A stretch of 64,000 bases of DNA from Actinoplanes siamensis (GTDB lineage: Bacteria > Actinomycetota > Actinomycetes > Mycobacteriales > Micromonosporaceae), in the NCBI RefSeq assembly GCF_016862395.1, contig NZ_BOMW01000059.1:21631-85630 (forward strand), written 5' to 3'. Positions 48,314 to 56,837 of this stretch are shown piece after piece. Both the position numbers and the translations under genes were made by a program. How positions within the stretch are numbered: position 1 is the stretch's first letter; each line of letters begins with the position of its first letter. The notes beneath the pieces are model-generated. The model was not told where the DNA came from. It searched no databases and saw only the letters and a list, made by a program, of their open reading frames with translations.

Positions 48314-49149
48314 CCTACGCGCCAAGTGAGCGGCAGCAGGAGCGGATCGCCTTCCGCCGCCGGCAGGCGGTCCGCTCGGTCCTGCTCGCCGCCCTCTCCA
48401 CCGTCGTCGTCGGCGTCCTGATCGTCGCCGGGGTCACCGGGTCGCCCGGCTGGCCCCGGGTCAGGCAGTCGTTCCTCAACGCGGACGTCGCCACGAAGTA
48501 CCTGCCGGACATCCTCGACGGGTTCTGGCTCAACATCCAGCTGTTCCTGGTCTGCGCCCCGCTCGCGCTGCTGCTCGGCCTGCTCATGGCGGTGCTGCGC
48601 ACGCTGCGCGGGCCGGTGTTCTTCCCGGTGCGCGCGCTGGCGACCGGGTACACGTACACCTTCCGCGGTCTGCCCCTGATCATCACGATCTACCTGTTCG
48701 CGTTCGGCCTGCCCGGCCTGCGCCTGCAGGGCACCCCGGACGTGCTGGTGCTCGGCGGGGCGGCCATCGTGATCACGTACGGCTCGTACCTGGCCGAGGT
48801 GTTCCGGGCCGGCATCGAGTCGGTGCATCCCAGCCAGGTCGCCGCGGCCCGGTCGCTGGGCCTGAGCTACCGCCAGTCGATGCGGCACGTGGTGCTGCCG
48901 CAGGCGGTGCGCCGGGTCGCGCCGCCGCTGCTCAACGACGTGGTGTCGATGCAGAAGGACGTCGGGCTGATCTCGCTGGCCGGGCCGATCGACGCGATCC
49001 GGTCGGCCCAGATCGGCCAGGCCGGGAGCGCCAACTTCACGCCGTACGTGGTGGCCGCGGTGCTGTTCATCCTGCTCGCCCTGCCCCTGATCGTGATCAC
49101 CGACCGGGTGACGCTGCGTGCCGCCCGAGCCCAGAACGCGGGAACCTGA
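48310..49149 (+). CDS. polar amino-acid ABC transporter permease
   Basis: A 279-residue His/Glu/Gln/Arg-type permease. A cytoplasmic Arg-rich start, then a long N-terminal membrane helix and the core with GFWLNIQLFLVCAPLALLLG, YTYTFRGLPLIITIYLF and the ATPase-contact loop VAAARSLGLSYRQSMRHVVLPQA. One permease gene implies a homodimer. GTG start overlapping the previous gene; its stop overlaps the ATPase start (TGATG). Confidence 0.93.
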   Translation: MTYAPSERQQERIAFRRRQAVRSVLLAALSTVVVGVLIVAGVTGSPGWPRVRQSFLNADVATKYLPDILDGFWLNIQLFLVCAPLALLLGLLMAVLRTLRGPVFFPVRALATGYTYTFRGLPLIITIYLFAFGLPGLRLQGTPDVLVLGGAAIVITYGSYLAEVFRAGIESVHPSQVAAARSLGLSYRQSMRHVVLPQAVRRVAPPLLNDVVSMQKDVGLISLAGPIDAIRSAQIGQAGSANFTPYVVAAVLFILLALPLIVITDRVTLRAARAQNAGT

Positions 49150-49889
49150 TGCTGCTCTCCTGTACCGGCGTGCGTAAGACGTTCGGCGACCACGTGGTGC
49201 TCGACGACCTCAGCCTGGAGGTCGCGGAGCACGAGGTGGTGGCGCTGATCGGGGCCTCCGGCTCGGGCAAGTCGACGCTGCTGCGCTGCGTGAACCTGCT
49301 CACCGGGATCGAGGACGGGATCATCCGCCTGGACGGCGAGGAGATCACCAACCCGAAGATCAATCCCGATCTGGTACGGCAACGGATCGGCCTGGTGTTC
49401 CAGTCCTACAACCTGTTCCCGCACATGACCGTGCTGGACAACATCACCCTGGCCCCCACGCGCGTGCACAAGCGGGCCGCCGCCGAGGCCCGCGAGCAGG
49501 CCATGCACTGGCTGGAACGGGTGGGGCTGGCGGACAAGGCGAGGGCGTTCCCGGACGGCCTGTCCGGCGGCCAGCAGCAGCGGGTGGCGATCGTCCGCGC
49601 GCTGGTCAACAACCCGCGGCTGCTGCTGCTCGACGAGGTCACCTCGGCGCTCGACCCGGAGCTGGTCGGCGAGGTGCTCACCATGATCCGCGACCTCAAG
49701 GGCGAGGGCATGACCATGGTGCTGGCCACCCACGAGATGGGCTTCGCCAAGCAGGTCGCCGACCGGGTCGCCTTCCTGGACGCCGGGCGGGTGCTCGAAC
49801 ACGGACCGCCCGACCAGGTCCTCGGCGACCCCACCGAAGCCCGCACCCGTCAGTTCCTGTCCCGCATCATCGAAGCCGGCCGCCTCTGA
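49149..49889 (+). CDS. polar amino-acid ABC transporter ATP-binding protein
   Basis: A 246-residue ATPase of the GlnQ/HisP type. Walker A GASGSGKST (residues about 37-45), Q-loop GLVFQSYNLFPHMT, signature LSGGQQQRVAIVRAL, Walker B LLLLDEVTSALDPE and H-loop ATHEMGFAKQVAD are all intact. It completes the three-gene importer. Confidence 0.96.
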   Translation: MLLSCTGVRKTFGDHVVLDDLSLEVAEHEVVALIGASGSGKSTLLRCVNLLTGIEDGIIRLDGEEITNPKINPDLVRQRIGLVFQSYNLFPHMTVLDNITLAPTRVHKRAAAEAREQAMHWLERVGLADKARAFPDGLSGGQQQRVAIVRALVNNPRLLLLDEVTSALDPELVGEVLTMIRDLKGEGMTMVLATHEMGFAKQVADRVAFLDAGRVLEHGPPDQVLGDPTEARTRQFLSRIIEAGRL

Positions 49890-49890
49890 C

Positions 49891-49965
49891 CCCCACCACA
49901 AAGCCGGCCACCCTCAACCGGGCCAGCCCGACCGAACCACCCGCGACCCCACCACAAAGCCGGCC
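49891..49965. repeat. 19-bp direct repeat downstream of the transporter
   Basis: CCCCACCACAAAGCCGGCC occurs at 49891-49909 and 49947-49965, 56 bp apart, immediately after the ATPase stop codon and before hairpin copy B. Confidence 0.8.
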
Positions 49966-49987
49966 GTCCCCCGACCCCAGCCACCAC

Positions 49988-50081
49988 GCATGGCGCCCGC
50001 CGACGTCGAGAGGCCCGAAAACGGCTAGCGAAGCGTGGTCGTTTTCGGGCCTCTCGACGTCGGCCCCAAAGGGCGCCATGC
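49988..50081. repeat. long two-part hairpin element, copy B
   Basis: Outer stem GCATGGCGCCC (49988-49998) with GGGCGCCATGC (50071-50081), 11 bp perfect. Inner stem 23 bp perfect: 50000-50022 (starts CCGACGTCGAGAGGCCCG) with 50041-50063. The terminal loop, read on the minus strand, is GACCACGCTTCGCTAGCC, and the asymmetric internal loop is TTTGGGG. In this reading it matches copy A (36772-36864) in stem order and loops. It lies between the convergent transporter and riboflavin operons and probably terminates both. Confidence 0.88.
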
Positions 50082-50100
50082 CGCGAGCCGAAGGCGACGC

Positions 50101-50152
50101 CGGTAAGCAGAGCCGGTAAGCAGAGCCGGTAAGCAGAGCCGGTAAGCACACC
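50101..50152. repeat. 13-bp tandem repeat, four units
   Basis: CGGTAAGCAGAGC is repeated three times exactly (50101-50139), with a fourth diverged unit (CGGTAAGCACACC) reaching the base before the ribH stop codon. A short head-to-tail array like this can vary in copy number. Confidence 0.85.
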
Positions 50153-50629
50153 TCAGCTCTTCTGCACCTCACGGATGGCGAGCACGGCGTCGAGCACGGC
50201 CACCGTGCTCTGCCAGCCCTTGTCCTCGATCGAGTCCTCCAGCCCGGCCCGGTCCCGGGCCTGCCCGAGGCTGTGCACGGTGAGCACGCCGTGCGCGACC
50301 GGGGTCTGCTCGTCCAGCGCGACCCGGGTCAGGCCGGTCGTGACGGCGTCGCACACGTACTCGAAGTGCTGCGTCTCGCCCTTGATCACCACGCCCAGCG
50401 CGACCACCGCGTCGCAGCGTTTCGCCATCGCCTGGGCCACCACCGGCAGCTCCACCGATCCGGCCACCCGGGCCTCCAGGACGTCTGTGACGCCGCACGC
50501 CTCGGCGGCCGCACGGGCCCGCGCGATCATGTGGTCGACCAGGTCGTTGTGCCAGCGCGAGCCGACGATGCCGAGCCGCAGCCCGGCCGCGTCGACGGGC
50601 TGGGTGTGTGGATCACCGAAGCCGGCCAT
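50153..50629 (-). CDS. ribH: 6,7-dimethyl-8-ribityllumazine synthase
   Basis: A 158-residue subunit of the icosahedral or pentameric enzyme that joins 5-amino-6-ribitylaminouracil with dihydroxybutanone phosphate. GIVGSRWHNDLVDHM, VAGSVELPVVAQAM, ALGVVIKGETQHFEYVCDAV (catalytic His) and GVLTVHSLGQA are the family motifs. Last gene of ribD-ribE-ribAB-ribH; the tandem repeat abuts its stop. Confidence 0.96.
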   Translation of the reverse strand: MAGFGDPHTQPVDAAGLRLGIVGSRWHNDLVDHMIARARAAAEACGVTDVLEARVAGSVELPVVAQAMAKRCDAVVALGVVIKGETQHFEYVCDAVTTGLTRVALDEQTPVAHGVLTVHSLGQARDRAGLEDSIEDKGWQSTVAVLDAVLAIREVQKS

Positions 50630-50674
50630 GCTATTCCCCCTCTGTCGTCATCATCACCGCAGAACCGGCCCGAG

Positions 50675-51875
<1,201 letters not shown>

Positions 51876-51883
<8 letters not shown>

Positions 51884-52475
51884 TGCGGCTCCCCAGCATC
51901 TTCTCGACGTACTTGGCGATCACGTCCACCTCGAGGTTGACCGGCTCGCCGATGGCCTTGCTGCCCAGCACCGTGTGCTTGGAGGTGGCCGGGATCATCC
52001 CGACCGAGAAGGTGTCGTCGGTGACCGCCATGACGGTCAGCGACACCCCGTCCACCGTGATCGAGCCCTTCTCGACCACGTATCGCGAAAGCTCCGCGGG
52101 CAGCGAGAACGTGACGACCTCCCACTGGTCGGCCGGCTCGCGGCCGACGACCTCGGCCACCCCGTCCACGTGGCCCTGCACCAGGTGACCGCCGAGGCGG
52201 CTGCCGAGCGCGGCGGCCCGCTCCAGGTTCACGTTGCTGCCCACCGTGAGCGCGCCCAGCGAGGAGCGGCGCAGCGTCTCGCCCATCACGTCGGCGGTGA
52301 ACACCCCGTCCACGTTGTCGACAACGGTGAGACAGACGCCGTTGACGGCGATCGAGTCTCCCTCGCGGGCGTCCGAGGTGACCAGCGGCCCCCGGACCGC
52401 GATGACCGCGGAGTCCTCGGCGCTCTCGGTGCGGCGGACGATCTCGCCCAGTTCCTCGACGATTCCCGTGAACAT
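51876..52475 (-). CDS. ribE: riboflavin synthase alpha chain
   Basis: A 199-residue enzyme that dismutates two lumazine molecules to riboflavin. It contains two lumazine-binding repeats: MFTGIVEELGEI...DSIAVNGVCLTVV and GGHLVQGHVDGVAEV...GSITVDGVSLTVM. MFTGIVEE is the universal start, fixing the ATG at 52475. It lies 13 bp after ribD. Confidence 0.96.
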
Positions 52476-52488
52476 AAGCAAAGGCCTT

Positions 52489-53601
52489 TCATTCCTGGGG
52501 CGGCCGGACGGCTCCGGAGTCCGCCTCACCGGTGGCGGGTGGGTGGTCGGTGGGCTTCTGGCGGAGGGTGGCGGTGAAGCGCAGATCGCCGCCGAGCCGG
52601 GCGATGTCGGTGAAGTCCAGTTCCAGGGCGTCGGCGATGGTGCCGACACCCGCGTCCACCAGGGCCGACCGGCCGGCGCCGAGCAGTTTCGGCGCGACGT
52701 AACCGATCACCCGGTCCACCAGTCCGGCCGCGAGGAACGCGCCGGCCAGGGTCGGGCCACCCTCCAGCAGCACGTTGCGGACGCCCCGCCCGTAGAGACC
52801 GGTGAGCAGCGCGTGCAGGTCGACGCGGCCGTCCGGCCCGCTCCCGGCCTCGGCCGCGGTCACGATCCAGGTGGGCGCGGCGGCGTCGCGGACGCGGGCC
52901 TCCTCCGGCGTACGCCCGTGCGAGTCCACCACCACCCGGAGCGGCTGCTTGATCGCCAGCGAGCCGTCACGCAGGTCCCGCACGGTGAGCTGCGGGTCGT
53001 CGGCGATCACCGTGCCGACCCCGGCCACGATCGCGTCGACGGTGCTGCGCAGCAGGTGCACGTCGAAGCGGGACTCGGAGGAGCTGACCCACTGGCTGGT
53101 CCCGTCCGCGGCGGCCGAGCGCCCGTCCAGCGTGGCGGCGAACTTCCAGGTCACGAACGGCCGGCCGCGGCGCACGGCGGTCAGCCAGGCGATGTTGCCC
53201 CGCTCCGCCTCGGCCCGGCGCACCCCGGTCTCGACCTGGATGCCGGCCGCCCGCAGCGTCGCGGCGCCCCCGGAGGCCACCGGGTCCGGATCGTCGACGG
53301 CGATCACCACGCGGCGCAGCCCGGCCTGCATCAGCGCCTCCGAGCAGGGGCCGGTGCGACCGGTGTGGTCGCACGGTTCCAGGGTGACCACGCAGGTGCC
53401 GCCGCGGGCCCGCTCGCCGGCCTGGGCGAGCGCGACGATCTCGGCGTGCGGGCCGCCCGCGTACGCGTGGAAGCCCTCGCCGACCACCTCGCCCTGCGAG
53501 TCGAGCAGCAGGCAGCCGACCACCGGGTTCGGGCTGGTCGTACCGAGGCCCCGGCCGGCCAGCGCGATCGCGCGGCGCATCGCCTCGTCCTCGGTCACCA
53601 T
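52489..53601 (-). CDS. ribD: bifunctional diaminohydroxyphosphoribosylaminopyrimidine deaminase/reductase
   Basis: A 370-residue enzyme for the second and third steps of the GTP branch. The deaminase domain (1-145) has zinc-binding PHAEIVALAQAG and VTLEPCDHTGRTGPCSEAL. The reductase domain has FVTWKFAATLDGRSAA, GVGTVIADDPQLTVR and VLLEGGPTLAGAFL. First gene of the rib operon; preceded by a 320-nt leader containing a degenerate tandem repeat and an FMN riboswitch. Confidence 0.96.
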   Translation of the reverse strand: MVTEDEAMRRAIALAGRGLGTTSPNPVVGCLLLDSQGEVVGEGFHAYAGGPHAEIVALAQAGERARGGTCVVTLEPCDHTGRTGPCSEALMQAGLRRVVIAVDDPDPVASGGAATLRAAGIQVETGVRRAEAERGNIAWLTAVRRGRPFVTWKFAATLDGRSAAADGTSQWVSSSESRFDVHLLRSTVDAIVAGVGTVIADDPQLTVRDLRDGSLAIKQPLRVVVDSHGRTPEEARVRDAAAPTWIVTAAEAGSGPDGRVDLHALLTGLYGRGVRNVLLEGGPTLAGAFLAAGLVDRVIGYVAPKLLGAGRSALVDAGVGTIADALELDFTDIARLGGDLRFTATLRQKPTDHPPATGEADSGAVRPPQE

Positions 53602-53643
53602 CCGCGTCTCGTCCTCTCACGCCGTGCGCCGCGCGAGCGGGCC

Positions 53644-53828
53644 GCGCGGCCGTGTCCCACGCGACTCGCGCCGCGCCTGATCGCGTGGCTGGTCGCCGCG
53701 CGGCCCTGTCAGACGCGACTCGCGCCGCGGCCGGTCGCGGCTGGTCGCCGCGCGGGCTGGTCACACGCGGCCTGTGCCGCGCCCAGTCGCGCGGCTGACG
53801 TCGCGCGGCCTGATCACGCGCGACGAGC
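53644..53828 (-). repeat. degenerate 52-54-bp tandem repeat in the ribD leader
   Basis: Plus-strand units begin with GCGCGG at 53644, 53698, 53750 and 53803 (the last partial); each continues with a GTC-ACGCG-CTCG-like stretch and ends in a GGCTGGTCGCC-like word. The units are 54, 52 and 53 bp. They lie between the FMN aptamer and ribD, in transcribed RNA, with no coding frame. A TTTTT run with flanking GC stem lies just upstream on the minus strand (near 53835), where an expression platform would be. Confidence 0.75.
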
Positions 53829-53923
53829 TTGAGGGAGAAAAACGCCAGGAATCGGACACCGAGGGTACGCTTCGCGCACCCCGGTCCGGTTGCGGCCCCG
53901 CTGAGGGCACACCCGTCCGAATC

Positions 53924-54089
53924 CGCGCGCTGTCTCCCATCCGGACTGTCTGACCGAGCTTGCGCCCGATCAACCGTCGGCCCCGGAGTCTCACCAGGTC
54001 CACCGGGCGTCCTTCGACGTCCGGGTCGCGGGCTTACCGCTGCCTGCGCAGCAGATCACCGCCGGTTCGGAATTTCACCGAGTCCCGCC
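53924..54089 (-). promoter_or_regulatory. FMN riboswitch controlling the rib operon
   Basis: Read on the minus strand the aptamer elements occur in order: GGTGAAATTCCGAACCGGCGGT, split here as GGTGAAATTCC and GAACCGGCGGT; then CAGGCAGCGGTAAGCCCGCGA; GGACCTGGTGAGACTCCGGG; GCCGACGG; and closing AGTCCGGATGGGAGACAG. These are the conserved FMN (RFN) element segments. Flavin mononucleotide binding would reduce expression of ribD-ribE-ribBA-ribH. Confidence 0.97.
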
Positions 54090-54157
54090 AGCGCGTGGTG
54101 GGTTACCCCCGAGTCTTGCACGCGATCGCGGATTTGCCACCCTGTGCGTCGCCGATC

Positions 54158-55339
54158 TCACAACAGCTTGTCGATCATGGCTCCGACCAGGGCCGCCGCG
54201 TGCTCGACCTCGTCCTCGGTGTTGTAGTAGTGCGGCGAGAAGCGGACCAGCGGCGGCGGATTCCGGTCCTCGGTGTCGAACTGCTGGTGCGCCGGCACCG
54301 TGCTGGTCACGTTCACCCCGGAGGCGGCCAGCCGGGTCACCACCTGCTCGGCGGGGACGCCACGCACGGCGGCGGTGACGATCGCGCACTGCTGCTGCCC
54401 GAGGTCGTGCACTGTCACGCCCGGGGTGTCCTCGAGCAGCCCGCGCATCCGGTCGCCGAGCTCCGCGTTCCGCTTGCCGATCTCGTCCAGACCCAGGTTG
54501 AGCGCCTGGTCGACGGCCGCGCCGAGGCCCAGCACCGCGGCGTAGTTCAGCTCCCAGGTGGCGAACCGCTGGGCCCCGGGCACCCAGCTGAAGCCCCGGG
54601 CGCCGTCCCAGTCCGCCGACTGGATCTCCACGACGTGCGGCTCCAGCCGGTCCAGGATCGCCTCGCGCACCCACAGGAAGCCGGTTCCCCGCGGCCCGCG
54701 CAGGAACTTGCGGCCGGTGGCGCAGAGGAAGTCGCAGCCGATCTCCTCGACGTCGACCGGGAACTGGCCCACCGACTGCGTGGCGTCCAGCAGGTACGGC
54801 ACGCCGGCGGCGCGGGCGATCCGGCCCACCTCGGCCGCCGGGTTGACCAGCCCGCCGGCGGTGGGTACGTGGGTCAACCCGATCAGTCTCGTACGCCCGT
54901 CGATCAGCCCGGCGAGCGCCGACGTGTCGATCTGCCCGTGCCCGTCGTTCGGCACCACCACGATCTCGGCGCCCACCCGCTTCGCCGCCCGCAGGTACGC
55001 CAGGACGTTGCTGCCGTACTCGTTGCGTCCGGTCAGCACCCGGTCGCCGGACCGTAGCGGCACCGCGTGGAACGCGGCCTGCCAGGCGTGCGTCGCGTTG
55101 TCGAAGAGCGCGATCTCGCCGGCCCGCCCGCCGAGCAGTTCGGCCAGCCCGGAGTAGACCGCGGCGACCCGCCCGGCGGCCTCGTTCGCCGCCTCGTAGC
55201 CGCCGATCTCGGACTCCAGCCGCAGATGCCCGACGACCGCGTCCAGGGTCGTCTGCGACATCAGCGCCGCCCCCGCGTTGTTGAGGTGGATCCGGTGCCG
55301 GCAGCCCGGAGTGCCGGCACGAAGCGCGTCGACGTCCAT
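54158..55339 (-). CDS. class V aminotransferase-fold PLP enzyme (EgtE/CsdB-like)
   Basis: A 393-residue fold-type I PLP enzyme. HLNNAGAALMSQTTLDAV near residue 18, IALFDNATHAWQAAFHA, YLLDATQSVGQFPVDV (PLP Asp) and LCATGRKFLRGPRGTGFLWV with the Schiff-base Lys near residue 212 are class V motifs. The ESEIGGYEAANEA segment and the C-terminus (LVRFSPHYYNTEDEVEHAAALV) recall EgtE, the hercynylcysteine sulfoxide lyase that is missing from the egt operon, but also other desulfurase-like lyases. The product is uncertain. It is divergent from a TetR gene through paired operators. Confidence 0.85.
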   Translation of the reverse strand: MDVDALRAGTPGCRHRIHLNNAGAALMSQTTLDAVVGHLRLESEIGGYEAANEAAGRVAAVYSGLAELLGGRAGEIALFDNATHAWQAAFHAVPLRSGDRVLTGRNEYGSNVLAYLRAAKRVGAEIVVVPNDGHGQIDTSALAGLIDGRTRLIGLTHVPTAGGLVNPAAEVGRIARAAGVPYLLDATQSVGQFPVDVEEIGCDFLCATGRKFLRGPRGTGFLWVREAILDRLEPHVVEIQSADWDGARGFSWVPGAQRFATWELNYAAVLGLGAAVDQALNLGLDEIGKRNAELGDRMRGLLEDTPGVTVHDLGQQQCAIVTAAVRGVPAEQVVTRLAASGVNVTSTVPAHQQFDTEDRNPPPLVRFSPHYYNTEDEVEHAAALVGAMIDKLL

Positions 55340-55379
55340 ACCCGCAGATTGTCAGAGCGTTCTCGCCCGCGCATCTTCC

Positions 55380-55417
55380 GTAGACAGTGTCTACGCGCTC
55401 TGGTAGACACTGTCTAT
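55380..55417. promoter_or_regulatory. paired TetR-type operators
   Basis: GTAGACAGTGTCTAC (55380-55394) is a perfect palindrome and GTAGACACTGTCTAT (55403-55417) is nearly so; their starts are 23 bp apart. They sit between the divergent PLP-enzyme and TetR genes, and the second reaches into the TetR start codon, fitting autorepression and control of both genes. Confidence 0.8.
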
Positions 55418-56003
55418 GTCCTCTGACGACGCCTTACGGGATCGACTGGTGCGAGTCGGGGCCGCATTATTGCGCACGGAAGGCCCCGGAGTGCTCTCAC
55501 TGCGTGAGATCGCCCGCCGGGCCGGCGTCTCGCACGGCGCCCCGCGCCGCTACTTCCCGACCCACCTGTCGCTGCTCTCGGCCATTGCCCGGTCCGGGTT
55601 CGCCGACCTGTCCGAGCAGGTGTGGACGGCCCTGCGGGCCGCGCCGCAGGACCCGAGAGCACAGATCAAGACCATTGCCGAGCGGTACGTACGGTTCGCC
55701 GCCACCAACCGCGGCATGTTCGAGCTGATGTTCCGGCACGACGTGCTGTCCAGCGGCGGAGAACTGGGCCTGCGCGACGTGTCCCTGCCCCTGTTCCACC
55801 TGCTCACCGACCTGGTCGCGGCCGCCCGGCCGGCGTCCCGGTTCTCCGCCCGGGTCACCGCTGCCGCCATCTGGTCGGCCCTGCACGGCACCGCTCAGCT
55901 CTGGAACTGGGGCTCCCTGACGCTGGCCACCGGCGCCACGGATCCCACCCCGTTCATCGATGCCACCCTCGCCGCCCACCTCGGTCCGGAAGGCCGCCCA
56001 TGA
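55416..56003 (+). CDS. TetR-family transcriptional regulator
   Basis: A 195-residue repressor. N-terminal helix-turn-helix VLSLREIARRAGVSHGAPRRYF (residues about 28-50) with RYFPTHLSLLSAIA, then an all-helical ligand domain of the WHG type (FAATNRGMFELMFRHDVL). The ATG overlaps its own presumed operator. Coupled to the acyltransferase downstream (ATGA). Ligand unknown. Confidence 0.92.
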   Translation: MSSDDALRDRLVRVGAALLRTEGPGVLSLREIARRAGVSHGAPRRYFPTHLSLLSAIARSGFADLSEQVWTALRAAPQDPRAQIKTIAERYVRFAATNRGMFELMFRHDVLSSGGELGLRDVSLPLFHLLTDLVAAARPASRFSARVTAAAIWSALHGTAQLWNWGSLTLATGATDPTPFIDATLAAHLGPEGRP

Positions 56004-56665
56004 CCCGCATGCCACCCCTCTACGCCGGCGCCCACCGCACCCTCGGCGCCCTGCTGCGCACGTTCTGGCCAACCACCGTCACCGGCCTGGAGCACCTGCC
56101 GGCCGACTCCGGCGCGATCCTGTGCGCCAACCACCACGCCGTCGCCGACCAGCTGTTCCTCGGCGTCAACACGCCGCGGCACGTCGCCTTCTGGGCCAAG
56201 GCCGAGTATTTCCGCTCCCCCGGCCTGCGCGGGAAGCTGACCCGGCGGGTGGTGACCGGCATGGGCGCCATCCCGGTCGAGCGGGCCGGTGGCCGGGCGG
56301 TGCTCTCGGCGTTCGACGCCGCCGTCCCGATCCTGCGGGCCGGCGGCCTGGTCGCGGTCTTCCCGGAGGGCACCCGCTCGCCCGACGGCCGCCTGTACCG
56401 GGGTCGCACCGGAGCGATCCGGCTGGCCGCGCAGGCCGGTGTCCCGGTCGTCCCGGTCGGCATCCTGGGCACCGAGCGGATCCGCCCCGCCGGGCGCCGC
56501 CTGCCCCGGCGGCACCCGATCACGCTGGCGTTCGGGCCGGCCATCCCGGTCAGGGTGGAGTCGGCCCGGGACGCCCGCCGCCTCACCGACGAGCTGACCG
56601 CCGCGATCCGATCCCTGACCGGCCAGGAGTACGTCCCCACCTACGCCCCGGCCCGAATCCCCTGA
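56000..56665 (+). CDS. PlsC-type 1-acylglycerol-3-phosphate O-acyltransferase
   Basis: A 221-residue phospholipid acyltransferase. NHHAVADQLFLG is a variant of the NHxxxxD catalytic motif near residue 44, VFPEGTRSPDG is the phosphate-binding motif near 115, and VPVVPVGILGTERI follows. The family makes phosphatidic acid or acylates related lipids at the membrane. Translationally coupled to the TetR regulator. The following gap to 56837 contains no gene. Confidence 0.9.
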   Translation: MTRMPPLYAGAHRTLGALLRTFWPTTVTGLEHLPADSGAILCANHHAVADQLFLGVNTPRHVAFWAKAEYFRSPGLRGKLTRRVVTGMGAIPVERAGGRAVLSAFDAAVPILRAGGLVAVFPEGTRSPDGRLYRGRTGAIRLAAQAGVPVVPVGILGTERIRPAGRRLPRRHPITLAFGPAIPVRVESARDARRLTDELTAAIRSLTGQEYVPTYAPARIP

Positions 56666-56837
56666 TCATCCGCGCCGGGCACCCCGCTCCCGGCCGGCGC
56701 CGAGGGGGATTCTCAGTGGGCCCGGGACATCCCTCACCCGGCCCCGGACAGGGCGGGTGGGGCGGTGAGGGTCCACCGATGAGCGGTGGCCCGGACCACG
56801 GCGGACGCACGACCTGAAGACCCTGAAGGTGATCTTC

